NCBI RefSeq assembly: GCF_030811555.1
Contig: NZ_JAUSQZ010000001.1
Coordinates: 682,001-746,000, forward strand
Direction: 5' to 3'
Length of the DNA stretch: 64,000 nucleotides
From: Kineosporia succinea
GTDB taxonomy: Bacteria > Actinomycetota > Actinomycetes > Actinomycetales > Kineosporiaceae
Shown piece by piece: positions 45,463 to 53,778 of the stretch; position 1 is the first letter of the stretch, and the number at the start of each line of letters is the position of its first letter. Below the pieces are notes generated by a model. That model did not search any database. It was not told the DNA's origin and saw only the letters and a list, made by a program, of their open reading frames with translations. Both the position numbers and the translations under genes were made by a program.

Positions 45463-46743
45463 TCATCGGTACTCACGACGACGGGCCGCGATCCCGGCCC
45501 AGCCGAGCGCGGCGGCCAGCACCCCCACCGCGAGCGTGATCCAGCCGACGAGCCGCAGGTCCTCGCCCGCCGTCCCCCAGGCGTCGTCGGCGGCCTGCAC
45601 CTGCCGGGCCAGCAGGGCACCGCTGTAGGCGTCGAACGTCTCGAACGACCCGACCACCCCACCGGGCGCCGGGTTCGCCGTCATCGCGCGGGCCCGCGTC
45701 CAGTTGCCGGCCTCGGCCTGGTCGACCATCCGCTCGTGCACGCCGGTGTAGTAGCGCAGCTTGCCCGTCACGTCCGCGACGTCCGCGCGCACCTCCCGCG
45801 ACTGACCGGCCGCCGCGTACTCCAGCATCGCGGTGGCGTTGTCGATCGAGCTGCGCCACTCCTTCTCGTCGTCCACCGTGGTGCGGTTCAGCACGCCCAG
45901 GGCCTCGGACGAGCGCGCGTCGAACGCCGAGAACCGGGCCTCGACCACGGCGTCGGCCACCCGCAGCGCGTGGTCCTCGGCCTCCTGCACCTGCTCCCGG
46001 CTGCTCGAGACCACCACCGTGCCCGCGATCGTCACCCCGATCAGCACCACGATCCCGCTCAGCAGGCCGAGATTCAGCAACCGGTGGGTGCGGCGCGTGA
46101 GCCACAGGTGCACGCCGATGATGACGAGCACGGCCAGGATCCCGACCAGCACGGCGACGACCGGTGCGGTGTCGGCGGCCGACTCGTCGTCGGCCAGCCG
46201 GTCCTGACCGGCCTTCTGCACCTCGGCCAGCAACGGCAGCACCCGGTCGTGCAGCGTCGTCGAGGCCTCGGTCAGCGCCGCGGTGGCCTCCGCGGTCCGC
46301 CCCTGCCGGGCCAGGGTGCGCGCGGTGGCCACCTGCATCACGTACCCGCTCAGCCGGTTGTTGGCGGTGGCCAGCCGGGCCGCGTCGGCGTCGGTGCGCG
46401 CCGCGGTCACCAGGCCCAGCAGCGCGGGCTGGGCGTCGTAGGCGAAGAGGCGGTTGCTGAAGAGCTCCGGGTCGGCCCCGGTGAGGACGTCGTTGCCGGC
46501 GTCGGTGTCGGCGATCACCAGGGTGGTGCGCGCGGTCTGGATCCGGACCTGCTGCCCGGCCTCGGCCCGGGCCTGCTCGAGCGCCCCGGCCCGGCGCGCC
46601 AGCCCTTGCCAGCCGCACACCCCGGCGAGCAGAGCCGTCCCCAGCACCAGAATCCCCGCTACTAGAAGGAGATTCGGTGTCGAGCGCCGGACCCGGCCCC
46701 GCCGGACCGAGCCGATGAGCCCACCGCCCTGCTGCTGGTGCAT
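45463..46743 (-). CDS. Uncharacterised membrane protein with periplasmic-like helical domains
   Basis: 426 residues from ATG at 46743 (an upstream in-frame start at 46890 is less likely). Four hydrophobic segments (about residues 24-46, 187-207, 220-242 and 400-420) bound two long Ala/Arg/Glu-rich helical regions, similar in layout to the four-helix sensor domains (CHASE3-like) of receptor proteins, but no output domain (kinase, GGDEF or HAMP) follows. It may work with a separate effector, or be an orphan stress sensor. No family recognised. Confidence 0.65.
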   Translation of the reverse strand: MHQQQGGGLIGSVRRGRVRRSTPNLLLVAGILVLGTALLAGVCGWQGLARRAGALEQARAEAGQQVRIQTARTTLVIADTDAGNDVLTGADPELFSNRLFAYDAQPALLGLVTAARTDADAARLATANNRLSGYVMQVATARTLARQGRTAEATAALTEASTTLHDRVLPLLAEVQKAGQDRLADDESAADTAPVVAVLVGILAVLVIIGVHLWLTRRTHRLLNLGLLSGIVVLIGVTIAGTVVVSSSREQVQEAEDHALRVADAVVEARFSAFDARSSEALGVLNRTTVDDEKEWRSSIDNATAMLEYAAAGQSREVRADVADVTGKLRYYTGVHERMVDQAEAGNWTRARAMTANPAPGGVVGSFETFDAYSGALLARQVQAADDAWGTAGEDLRLVGWITLAVGVLAAALGWAGIAARRREYR

Positions 46744-47091
46744 TTCCGCCGTCCTCGCCTCTTGGTCGTCACGACCAGCCAATCCAGGGCAGGGAAACAG
46801 CGGATGACGACGCGGCGGACGCGTCGCCAAGGCTGGGTAAAGCGGGCAGCGTTCGGCCATCCGTGGGAACTTCGACCCCCGACGTAACACCGCCCCCGCA
46901 CGACAACGATTCCCCTACGCTCGCGTAGCCTACGAAAGCGCAGGTCAGCCCGTTTCCGGCGAGGGATTCCCCTCCGGTTGACCCGCCCGCCGGTCTGCCC
47001 GCACGCTGAGAACGTCTGGCCACGGAGCCAATCCACGCCTGTCAGGCGGTCTTTCTCCCCGCGCACCCGATGTTCGGGAAGTCTCCGCCGG
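46744..47091. promoter_or_regulatory. Divergent intergenic region, membrane protein / MFS
   Basis: 348 bases with no plausible gene. CTACGC-TC-GCGTAG at 46915-46928 is a perfect 14-base inverted repeat and a candidate operator. A looser copy (TACGAAAGCGCA) follows. Confidence 0.4.
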
Positions 47092-48549
47092 ATGGCCGGC
47101 GCATCACGTCGCACCGACCTCAGGCCTGCCGACCGACATCAGAGGGACACTCCTGTGTTTTTCGCTGCCTCGATCTTCTTCACCCTCAACGGCATCACGT
47201 TCGGGAGCTGGGCCGCGCGCGTCCCCGACATCGCGCGCCAGCTCCAGCTCACCCCCGCCTCGCTCGGCGCCGCCCTGTTCTGCATCTCGCTCGGGGCCCT
47301 CGCCAGCATGCAGGTAACCGGTTGTCTCTGTGCACGTTTCGGCTCCGGACGGGTGGGGCAGGTCGCGGTGCCGCTGTTCGCGGCCACCCTACCCCTTCCC
47401 GCACTGGCCGGTAACCTCGCCGAACTCAGCCTCGCGCTGCTGGTTTTCGGCATCGCCAGCGGAGCCGCCAACGTCGCCGCCAACAGCCTCGGCGTGGAGG
47501 TGGAGGCGCGGGCGAAACGGCCGATGATGTCCTCCCTGCACGCCGTCTTCAGCGTCGGCGGCCTGCTCGGCGCGACCGTCGGCGGGCTGCTCGCCGGGTT
47601 CACCCCCTCCACACTTCATCTTTCAAGCATTGCCGGGGCCTCGCTGCTGGCCTGCGTCTGGCTCACCCGGGTCATGGACAAGGTCGTCGGCCCGGCCCAG
47701 GAACGGCACGCGTTCCACCGCCGCGCCCGGCACGCCGTGCACGCCGGCCCGGCCGGGCCGCCGCGCATCACGGTGAACCTGCTCCCGTCCGACGCCGGTC
47801 CCACCATGCCCGGCGGGTTCTCCTCGCACACCGCCGTCATCGTGGCGCTCGGCGGGATCGCCGCCTGCACCGCGTTCGCCGAGGGCGCCCTGGGCGACTG
47901 GGGAGCTCTGCACCTGCGCGAGAACCTGCACGCCAACCCGGGTCTGGCCGCCGCCGGCTACGCCCTGTTCAGTCTGGCCATGGCCACCGGCCGGGTCGCC
48001 GGGCACCGGCTGGTCGCGCGCCTGGGCGACACCCGGGTGCTGATCGGCGGCACGCTGCTGGCGGCGGCGGGCACCCTGACCGCCTCGTTCGGCGCCACCC
48101 TGCCGATCGCGCTGAGCGGTTTCCTGATGGTGGGACTGGGTCTGGCCAACGTGTTCCCGCTGGCCATCGGCCGGGCCGGGATGATCAACGGCGCCCGGGG
48201 CGTGGGCCTGGCCGCGACCGTGGGCTACGTCGGCCCGCTGGCCGGGCCGCCCCTGATCGGCCTGGTCGCGGGCGAGGCCGGGCTGCGGACGGCGCTCAGC
48301 GCGGTCAGCGTGCTGGTGCTGGCGGCGGCGGTGCTCTCGGTGGTGGTCGCGGTGGAGACACCCTCGGCCCTCAGCGTGGCCGCCCGCCTGCGCTCCCGGC
48401 TCACCGGCCTGCGGCAGGGGCTGGGGCAGGGCCTGGGCCTGGGGCAGGGCCTGGCCGCCCGGCTCAGCGACACCGCGCACACCGTGGGCGCCGTGTCCCG
48501 CGAGCAGGCGACCGCGCTGCTGCCGAACCCCAAGGAGTCCACCCCGTGA
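47092..48549 (+). CDS. MFS transporter, YbjJ-like
   Basis: 485 residues from ATG at 47092; GTG at 47155, with GAGGG eight bases upstream, is an alternative that starts directly at the first helix. Twelve hydrophobic helices; the first has TLNGITFGSWAARVPDIARQ, matching the YbjJ subgroup. The C-terminus bears a run of LGQGL repeats (about residues 445-460) outside the conserved region. The GMC oxidoreductase follows 19 bases later and may be co-transcribed. Confidence 0.82.
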   Translation: MAGASRRTDLRPADRHQRDTPVFFAASIFFTLNGITFGSWAARVPDIARQLQLTPASLGAALFCISLGALASMQVTGCLCARFGSGRVGQVAVPLFAATLPLPALAGNLAELSLALLVFGIASGAANVAANSLGVEVEARAKRPMMSSLHAVFSVGGLLGATVGGLLAGFTPSTLHLSSIAGASLLACVWLTRVMDKVVGPAQERHAFHRRARHAVHAGPAGPPRITVNLLPSDAGPTMPGGFSSHTAVIVALGGIAACTAFAEGALGDWGALHLRENLHANPGLAAAGYALFSLAMATGRVAGHRLVARLGDTRVLIGGTLLAAAGTLTASFGATLPIALSGFLMVGLGLANVFPLAIGRAGMINGARGVGLAATVGYVGPLAGPPLIGLVAGEAGLRTALSAVSVLVLAAAVLSVVVAVETPSALSVAARLRSRLTGLRQGLGQGLGLGQGLAARLSDTAHTVGAVSREQATALLPNPKESTP

Positions 48550-48568
48550 GCCGGGTTAGCCTGGCTCG

Positions 48569-50209
48569 GTGGAAGGACGCGGGTTCGACGTCGTGGTGGT
48601 GGGTGCCGGAGCGGCCGGAGCACCGCTGGCGGCACGCCTCAGCGAAGACCCGTCGCGTCGCGTGCTCCTGCTCGAGGCCGGTCCCGACGCCCCCAGCACC
48701 GCCGCGTTCCCACCCGAGATTCTCGACGCCGGTGGGCTGTCCGCGGCCATGCCCGGACACCCGAACAACTGGGCCTTCCTCGCGCGGCTCACGCCCGACC
48801 TCAGCTACCTGGTGGCCCGCGGCAAGATCCTCGGCGGCTCCACTGCCGTCAACGGCACCTATTTCGTGCGGGCCCGGCGGGCCGACTTCGACGCCTGGGC
48901 CGCCGCCGGCCACACCGAGTGGACCTACGAGAAGTGCCTGCCCTACTACCTCCGGCTCGAGACCGACCACGACTACCCGGATTCGCCCGGGCACGGGCAC
49001 GACGGCCCGGTGCCGGTGTCGAGAGCGCCGCAGAACCATCCGGTCACGCAGGCGTTCGCACAGGCCTGCGCCGAGCTCGGTTTCGTCCCCGAACCCGACA
49101 AGAACGCCGAGGGCACCCCGGGGTACGGCCCGCTGCCGGTCAACGCGCTCGACGGGGTGCGCATCAACACCGGCATCGCCTACGTGAACCCGCACCGGCG
49201 GCGGCCCAACCTCACCGTGCGCGGCGACACCCTGGTGCGGCGGGTCCTCTTCGACGGAACCCGGGCCGTCGGCGTCGAGGTCGAGACAGGCGGCCGGATC
49301 GAGGTGATCGACACCCCGCTGGTCGTGCTCAGCGCCGGGGCGATCAAGACCCCGCACCTGCTGGCCCTTTCCGGTGTCGGCCCGGCCGCGGAACTGGAAG
49401 ACGCCGGGATCGATCTGGTTCACGACTCCCCCGGTGTCGGCAAGAACTTCGCCGACCATCCGGATCTCTCGGTGACCTGGACCCCCAGGCGCCGCCTGAC
49501 CGCCCGCGGACAGCGCGAGATGTTCCACAGCGTCCTCAATTTCACCGCCGAGGGCTCACCGCACGACGGCGACCTGGAGATCCTGCCCCAGCTGCGCCCG
49601 CTCGCCGAGGCGCTCGGCCTGAGCACCGGCCCGCGGGGCCTGGCCCCCCTGCTGCGCCGTCCCGTGGCCGTGATCCGCGACCTGCGCGGCGTCTCCTGGA
49701 AAAGGCTGGTGCAGCAGGCTCTCACGCGCAACGACCTGGCGCTCTCGGTGGCGGTGCAGCAAGCCGCGTCGCGGGGCACGATCACCACCGTCTCGGCCGA
49801 TCCGCACGTACCGCCGACGATCGACTACCACTACCTGAGCTCCCCCGAAGACCGGCAGCGCATGCGCGAGGTGGTGCGCACCGCGGTGGCCCTGCTGCGA
49901 ACCCGGGCCTTCGAGAAGCTCTTCCGCCGTCTGAGCGAGCTGGACGACACGGTGCTGAACGACGACACGAAGCTGGACGCCTGGATGCTCGCGCACCTCG
50001 GCACCGCGATCCACGCCTGCGGCAGTTGCGCGATGGGGCCCGCGTCCACCCCCGACGCGGTGGTCGACCAGTACGGACGCGTGCACGGGGTGAGCGGCGT
50101 CCGGGTCGCGGACACGTCGATGCTGCCGGGCACCCCCTCGAGAGGGCCGGCCGCGACCGCGGTGATGATCGGCGAGCGGGTCGCCGATTTCGTCAAAGCA
50201 GGCTTTTAG
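48569..50209 (+). CDS. GMC-family FAD oxidoreductase
   Basis: 546 residues. The FAD dinucleotide motif is VVVVGAGAAGAPLAARL at about residues 8-24 and ARGKILGGSTAVNGTYFVRA covers the GMC signature region. The C-terminus has AIHACGSCAMGPASTPDAV, where GMC enzymes usually carry His-Pro-x-Gly-Thr-x-x-Met-Gly, and GVRVADTSMLPGTPSRGPAA. The His is present but the second catalytic position is altered from common sequences, so alcohol oxidase, dehydrogenase or an electron-transfer role with mycofactocin are all possible. GTG start, weak ribosome binding site; probably co-transcribed with the MFS gene. Confidence 0.88.
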   Translation: MEGRGFDVVVVGAGAAGAPLAARLSEDPSRRVLLLEAGPDAPSTAAFPPEILDAGGLSAAMPGHPNNWAFLARLTPDLSYLVARGKILGGSTAVNGTYFVRARRADFDAWAAAGHTEWTYEKCLPYYLRLETDHDYPDSPGHGHDGPVPVSRAPQNHPVTQAFAQACAELGFVPEPDKNAEGTPGYGPLPVNALDGVRINTGIAYVNPHRRRPNLTVRGDTLVRRVLFDGTRAVGVEVETGGRIEVIDTPLVVLSAGAIKTPHLLALSGVGPAAELEDAGIDLVHDSPGVGKNFADHPDLSVTWTPRRRLTARGQREMFHSVLNFTAEGSPHDGDLEILPQLRPLAEALGLSTGPRGLAPLLRRPVAVIRDLRGVSWKRLVQQALTRNDLALSVAVQQAASRGTITTVSADPHVPPTIDYHYLSSPEDRQRMREVVRTAVALLRTRAFEKLFRRLSELDDTVLNDDTKLDAWMLAHLGTAIHACGSCAMGPASTPDAVVDQYGRVHGVSGVRVADTSMLPGTPSRGPAATAVMIGERVADFVKAGF

Positions 50210-50277
50210 GGCCTGTCCTGGGGATCAGCACCGGAGACGATCGGCCCGCAGTAGGTGATGGTCCTCAGGACAGGCCC
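50209..50277. terminator. Inverted repeat between convergent genes
   Basis: Twelve-base arms GGGCCTGTCCTG (50209-50220) and CAGGACAGGCCC (50266-50277), perfect, with a 45-base loop. It starts on the last base of the GMC stop codon and ends three bases before the stop of the next, convergent gene. Likely bidirectional terminator; the long loop is unusual. Confidence 0.55.
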
Positions 50278-50279
50278 CA

Positions 50280-50579
50280 TCACCAGTTACGCAGGTCGAG
50301 CACATCGAAGGGCCCCTGGGGGTGCACCGGGTCGAGCACCACCACCTGGCGGCCCTCGCGCAGCGTGCGGTCGAGGTAGCGCCACAGCCCGAGCGACTTC
50401 AGCACCCCCTCCTCGATCGAGGAGATGCCGTACTCCGCGAACATGGCCGAGAGCCGGCCGTGCAGGTCGGGCGTCAGGCGCAGCGACAACTCGGTGACCT
50501 CGCCCGACCGCGTGAGCGTGATCGGGTCGTTCTCCGGGCCGGCCGTCTCACTGCCGAACACACTCGTCACTTCTGCCAT
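50280..50579 (-). CDS. Small uncharacterised protein
   Basis: 99 residues from ATG at 50579, preceded by GGGGGAAAG. About 35 N-terminal residues are polar, then VTELSLRLTPDLHGRLSAMF and YGISSIEEGVLKSLGLWRYL suggest a strand-helix-helix arrangement resembling a ribbon-helix-helix DNA-binding domain. That is a shape-based guess only. It ends DPVHPQGPFDVLDLRNW. It is divergent from the 66-aa ORF, with a GTGACGC/GCGTCAC repeat between. Confidence 0.55.
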   Translation of the reverse strand: MAEVTSVFGSETAGPENDPITLTRSGEVTELSLRLTPDLHGRLSAMFAEYGISSIEEGVLKSLGLWRYLDRTLREGRQVVVLDPVHPQGPFDVLDLRNW

Positions 50580-50608
50580 TGACTTTCCCCCGTGTCTTGC
50601 GCTCACTG

Positions 50609-50642
50609 GTGACGCATCGACCCGTACATTACACAGCGTCAC
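50609..50642. promoter_or_regulatory. Seven-base inverted repeat between divergent small genes
   Basis: GTGACGC (50609-50615) and GCGTCAC (50636-50642) with a 20-base spacer, in the 111-base gap between the 99-aa protein (leftward) and 66-aa ORF (rightward). The spacer contains TACATTACAC, AT-richer than the surroundings. Candidate shared operator. Confidence 0.35.
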
Positions 50643-50690
50643 TCCATACTCACAGGAGTTCCACCGCAAGCCGCAGGGGGAAACGGCGCA

Positions 50691-50891
50691 ATGTCAGAGA
50701 GCACGCAGGCCGGCGACCGGCTCGAGTTCACGCGGATGCCGCACCAGCGCGCGGCCACGTCGGTGCGGGAATTACGTGACCTGCCCGAACCGCGGCCGCG
50801 CAAGACCGACTGGATGGTGCTGTGGCCGTACAGCCACTGCCTCCCGCTGGATTCGCACTACTGCTGTGTGCATGCCCACCCGCACGACTGA
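50691..50891 (+). CDS. Putative 66-aa peptide with Cys/His-rich C-terminus
   Basis: ATG at 50691 follows a GGGGGAAAC stretch. The N-terminal 45 residues are charged (MSESTQAGDRLEFTRMP, RKTDW), and the last 20 (WPYSHCLPLDSHYCCVHAHP) contain three cysteines and four histidines. The leader-plus-core layout resembles a RiPP precursor or a metal-binding peptide. No modification enzyme is adjacent, so the gene could equally be an ordinary small protein or a chance frame. Codon use agrees with an expressed gene (third-position G/C), but that is weak evidence at this length. Confidence 0.4.
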   Translation: MSESTQAGDRLEFTRMPHQRAATSVRELRDLPEPRPRKTDWMVLWPYSHCLPLDSHYCCVHAHPHD

Positions 50892-51519
50892 GGCGCTTTT
50901 CATGATGGACGCGTCGGGGCACCTCACACGACGAACGGCGCGACTCGCGGGGGTTGTGTGGGTGGGGATGGACGCGCGCCTCGCCCATCCCCACCCGGCT
51001 CAGGGACATTCGTTCAGGCCGTGATCATGCACAGAGCCCCCGGCGACCGGCTCACCCCGCAGCGCCCGTAGATCGCCGGGAGCCTTGTCCACGATCATGA
51101 CCTCTCTCTTTCCCTGTACGTCGATGGGCCGGCCGTTCGTCGAGGACCGGCCTTCATCAGGAAGGCGGGTCACGGGCCGCGCACCCGGCGGAGGGATGCG
51201 TGCGGGGGGATGTGGTCCGCGTGCGACCAGGCATCGCGGCCCGTGACCACCTGTGATTCGGGCACGTGCTGTCGAACAACCACCTCCGTCTCATGACTCG
51301 CCACGTGACCTTCCAGAAACTCCCCGATCGGGACCCCGTGAACCGATCGGGAAGTTTCTGCAGGGCCACGGGGACCTCTGCGCGTCTTCCCGGGCCTTGC
51401 GAAGAGGGAGACCCAGGCGGCGGCACCATCGGACCGCCGCCCCACCCTCTGTGAACCCGCCCCGCTCCGTACCGTTCGCTGCCGGACACCGGGCTCGACG
51501 GCGTCCTTCGTTCTGGTTC
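50892..51519. other. Long intergenic region with strong stem-loop
   Basis: 628 bases with no convincing gene. A short leftward frame of about 30 codons (51101-51003 area) has a GAGAGG motif upstream but nothing recognisable. A strong stem-loop lies at 51314-51360. The rest is ordinary sequence, AT-richer between 51080 and 51130. Confidence 0.4.
51314..51360. other. 18-bp stem-loop
   Basis: CAGAAACTCCCCGATCGG (51314-51331) pairs with the reverse complement at 51343-51360 over 18 positions, with one difference that is a G-T pair on one RNA strand. The loop is 11 bases. It sits 160 bases beyond the leftward 119-aa gene and about 420 after the 66-aa ORF, too distant to be an obvious terminator of either. 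Confidence 0.6.
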
Positions 51520-51879
51520 CTAGGTGAGCCGGCGACTGGAGACGAGTTCCGGGTCGCCCTCCCGCCGGTCGGCCAGGCCGCCGGTGTTCAGCCACCCGGA
51601 GACCCAGGCCCGCAGCAGCTCCGAGGCCGGGCACCGGCGCAGCCGGCCACAGGTGTGGCACCGCCCCGCCGCGTCGACCGGATGCGCGTCGAGCACGAAC
51701 GTGAGGGCCTCCACCGTGTGCCGCATCCGGCGCCGGGCCACCGCCCGGGTCTCGTCGCCCTCCGACCTCACCTGGCCGCCCGGACCCACGAGAGTCCGGT
51801 CCAGCTCGGCGAGTTCGGTGCGCAGCTGAGCTCTCAGCTCCGCCGCCGAGGTTCCTTCCTGTCTCGGGATCACACTCAT
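51520..51879 (-). CDS. Small protein with CxxCGxxxxC motif
   Basis: 119 residues, ATG at 51879. Helical N-terminus (LRAQLRTELAELDRTLV), a middle with HTVEALTFVLDAHP, then GRCHTCGRLRRCPASELLRA: three Cys spaced C-x2-C-x5-C. The motif is of the zinc-binding-ribbon type found in small actinobacterial proteins near XRE/DUF397 genes. It is translationally coupled (ATGA) to the upstream 150-aa gene, whose protein has the same Cys spacing. Confidence 0.65.
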   Translation of the reverse strand: MSVIPRQEGTSAAELRAQLRTELAELDRTLVGPGGQVRSEGDETRAVARRRMRHTVEALTFVLDAHPVDAAGRCHTCGRLRRCPASELLRAWVSGWLNTGGLADRREGDPELVSSRRLT

Positions 51880-52328
51880 CGCATGATCACCGACCGGAGC
51901 GTTTCGACCGCCTGGTCGTCCACGAAGTACGCCGCCTCCTCGTCGATGGTGAGCCCCAGTCGACCGTCGTGGTCGTAGAGCACGATGTCGTCCTGGATCA
52001 GACGACGGCCTGACGGACGCCACAACCAGTCCGCGAACGGGCCCCGGTGCAGCACCGCCAGCGTCCGGTCGCCCGCCCAGAGAATGACGAGGTCGTCCAT
52101 GACCGCCGCGGTGACGGCGACCCCGGTGTTGTAACCCCGTCCATTGACGAGCGGGAGCTCGACCCGGCCGGTCCGGAGCGTCGAAATGATCCCGGAACAC
52201 GGCCAAATGGCCCCGCACGCCTCACAAAACCCACCGTCATCACGATGAAGACTGATGGTGGGCTCGACCCGACGCGGGACGCGGCGGCGCCGAGGTACTG
52301 CCACATTGCGACTGCGCGTATCGGACAT
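51876..52328 (-). CDS. Small protein with CxxCGxxxxC motif and predicted beta domain
   Basis: 150 residues from ATG at 52328. Arg-rich N-terminus, then FCEACGAIWPCSG (C-x2-C-x5-C) at about residue 35, followed by a beta-rich section (VMDDLVILWAGDRTLAVLHR, DDIVLYDHDGRLGLTID). Not recognised. It is divergent from the XRE regulator gene, with an operator-like region between, and precedes the 119-aa gene with a 4-base overlap. Probably part of the same module. Confidence 0.65.
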   Translation of the reverse strand: MSDTRSRNVAVPRRRRVPRRVEPTISLHRDDGGFCEACGAIWPCSGIISTLRTGRVELPLVNGRGYNTGVAVTAAVMDDLVILWAGDRTLAVLHRGPFADWLWRPSGRRLIQDDIVLYDHDGRLGLTIDEEAAYFVDDQAVETLRSVIMR

Positions 52329-52363
52329 GTCACCCAAGGTGGCGAACGGGGCATGTTCTGTGC

Positions 52364-52412
52364 AACCCTGCATCTCACAGGCAACTGAATGCAGGGTTTG
52401 CCATGCAGGCAA
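52364..52412. promoter_or_regulatory. Inverted repeats between XRE and CxxC genes
   Basis: AACCCTGCAT (52364-52373) and ATGCAGGGTT (52389-52398) are perfect arms, and a second repeat TTGCC-ATGCA-GGCAA (52398-52412) begins at the end of the first. This is in the gap between the divergent 150-aa gene and the XRE regulator, so autoregulation is likely. Confidence 0.5.
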
Positions 52413-52472
52413 TGCCGCACAGGGGCCACGGGGATGGGTTTAAAAGCAGGCTGACACCGAGGGGATGCGGTT

Positions 52473-53312
52473 ATGGCCACGGAAGCAGGGAAGCACGAAC
52501 GACCACCCTCTCTGGCCCAGCGACGAGTGGGCCAGAGGCTGAAACAGATGCGGGAGCGGGCGGGTAAGACCCAGGAAGACGCCGCAACTGCACTCTTGGT
52601 GCATCACACCAAGATTTATCGCATCGAATCCGGTCGCACACTCGCGAAGCCCGGGGACATCCGGGAATTGTCTCGTATTTACGACATTCCAGACATGCAG
52701 GCCGAGGAGCTCATCCACCTCAGCCGAAGTGCCCTGAAACCGGGCATTGTGGACAGTTATCGGGATGTCGTTTCGGGAGATCTCGGACTTCTCGCCGATC
52801 TGGAGGCGGCCTGTACTCAAATGGCCGCCTGGGACGGCGACGTGGTTCACGGACTTCTTCAGACGCCGGCTTATGCCTATGCGATTCTCGGAACCGTGAG
52901 CGGTCTTAGTGACCAGGTTCGACGAAAGCGTCTTGATTTCCGTTTAGAACGTCAGCGCGTGCTAATGTCCAGTGATCCCGCGTGTGACATCAGAATTGTC
53001 CTCGGGGAGGCCGCATTGAAGTACGTCGTCGGCTCGGACGACGTGATGCGGGATCAGATCGATCACCTCCGAGATCTGAGCAGTCAGATCGACATTCGAA
53101 TCCGCCCGTTCTCCGAGGGGCCTCACCCATGGATCGCGGGCGGTGTTTTCACCATGCTGGACTTTCCCGACCCGGCGGATCCCGCCGTGGTCTACACGGA
53201 GAGCCACTTGGACTCGCGCTACATGGAGACAGCGCGCGAACTGGCCGAGTACAGGAAGATTTTCGGCGAACTGTACGGCAAGTCCGTCCCAGTGAAGGAG
53301 TTCGTGACATGA
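52473..53312 (+). CDS. XRE-family regulator with DUF5753 domain (WhiJ-like)
   Basis: 279 residues. The N-terminal HTH (about residues 17-75) has RAGKTQEDAATALLVHHTKIYRIE, and the DUF5753 effector domain (about 95-275) has VHGLLQTPAYAYAILG and LRDLSSQIDIRIRPF. The next gene codes for a DUF397 protein (ATGA overlap). In Streptomyces such pairs (WhiJ, AbaA, BldB loci) act in development and antibiotic production. The gene is AT-richer than its neighbours, particularly between 52600 and 53000, which suggests different history. Confidence 0.9.
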   Translation: MATEAGKHERPPSLAQRRVGQRLKQMRERAGKTQEDAATALLVHHTKIYRIESGRTLAKPGDIRELSRIYDIPDMQAEELIHLSRSALKPGIVDSYRDVVSGDLGLLADLEAACTQMAAWDGDVVHGLLQTPAYAYAILGTVSGLSDQVRRKRLDFRLERQRVLMSSDPACDIRIVLGEAALKYVVGSDDVMRDQIDHLRDLSSQIDIRIRPFSEGPHPWIAGGVFTMLDFPDPADPAVVYTESHLDSRYMETARELAEYRKIFGELYGKSVPVKEFVT

Positions 53313-53521
53313 GCACCACCCCCGACCCGACGCAGTGGATCAAGGCCCGCCGATCCAGCGCGACCGGCTCATGCGTCGAAATGCGGCAGCACCAGGCCGC
53401 TGTCGAGGTCCGCGACACGAAACAGCACGGCCGGGGCCCGACCCTGCGCCTGGCGCCGGCGGGATTCTCCGCCTGGGTCAGCAGCGCCAAGTCCGGCGAA
53501 CTGGACCACCTGGTTCACTGA
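53309..53521 (+). CDS. DUF397 domain protein
   Basis: 70 residues. QWIKARRSSATGSCVEMRQH and VRDTKQHGRGPTLRLAP match the DUF397 family (short beta-rich proteins partnered with XRE-DUF5753 regulators; some are suspected antagonists of the regulator). Start overlaps the regulator stop (ATGA), and a strong hairpin lies about 100 bases downstream. Confidence 0.9.
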   Translation: MSTTPDPTQWIKARRSSATGSCVEMRQHQAAVEVRDTKQHGRGPTLRLAPAGFSAWVSSAKSGELDHLVH

Positions 53522-53617
53522 TCACGCAGCGGAATCGCCTGGAGTCCCAGCGCGACCGGTGGCAGAACGCCGAAACAGCACGGTTCAGCTCGGGGTCGAG
53601 GAGCTGACCAGCACGCG

Positions 53618-53645
53618 GTGCCCGGCCGGGGATCCGGCCGGGCAC
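53618..53645 (+). terminator. Terminator hairpin of the XRE/DUF397 operon
   Basis: Perfect 12-bp stem GTGCCCGGCCGG (53618-53629) and CCGGCCGGGCAC (53634-53645) with a 4-base GGAT loop, 97 bases after the DUF397 stop codon. Confidence 0.75.
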
Positions 53646-53778
53646 TTCGCGTCCTCCTCCCGTCCCGAGCACACGACGACAGGGTTATCCCCCTACTCAC
53701 CCGTCAGTACCGGCGGAGGAGTAGTCTGTCCGAGCAATCCGGAGCCCATCTGGATCCGTCGGTCGGGAGGGAACGACC

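Noticed and set aside
51157-51489. Leftward 110-codon frame in the long intergenic gap
   Set aside because: No ribosome binding site and it reads across the stem-loop; composition is like other shadow frames.
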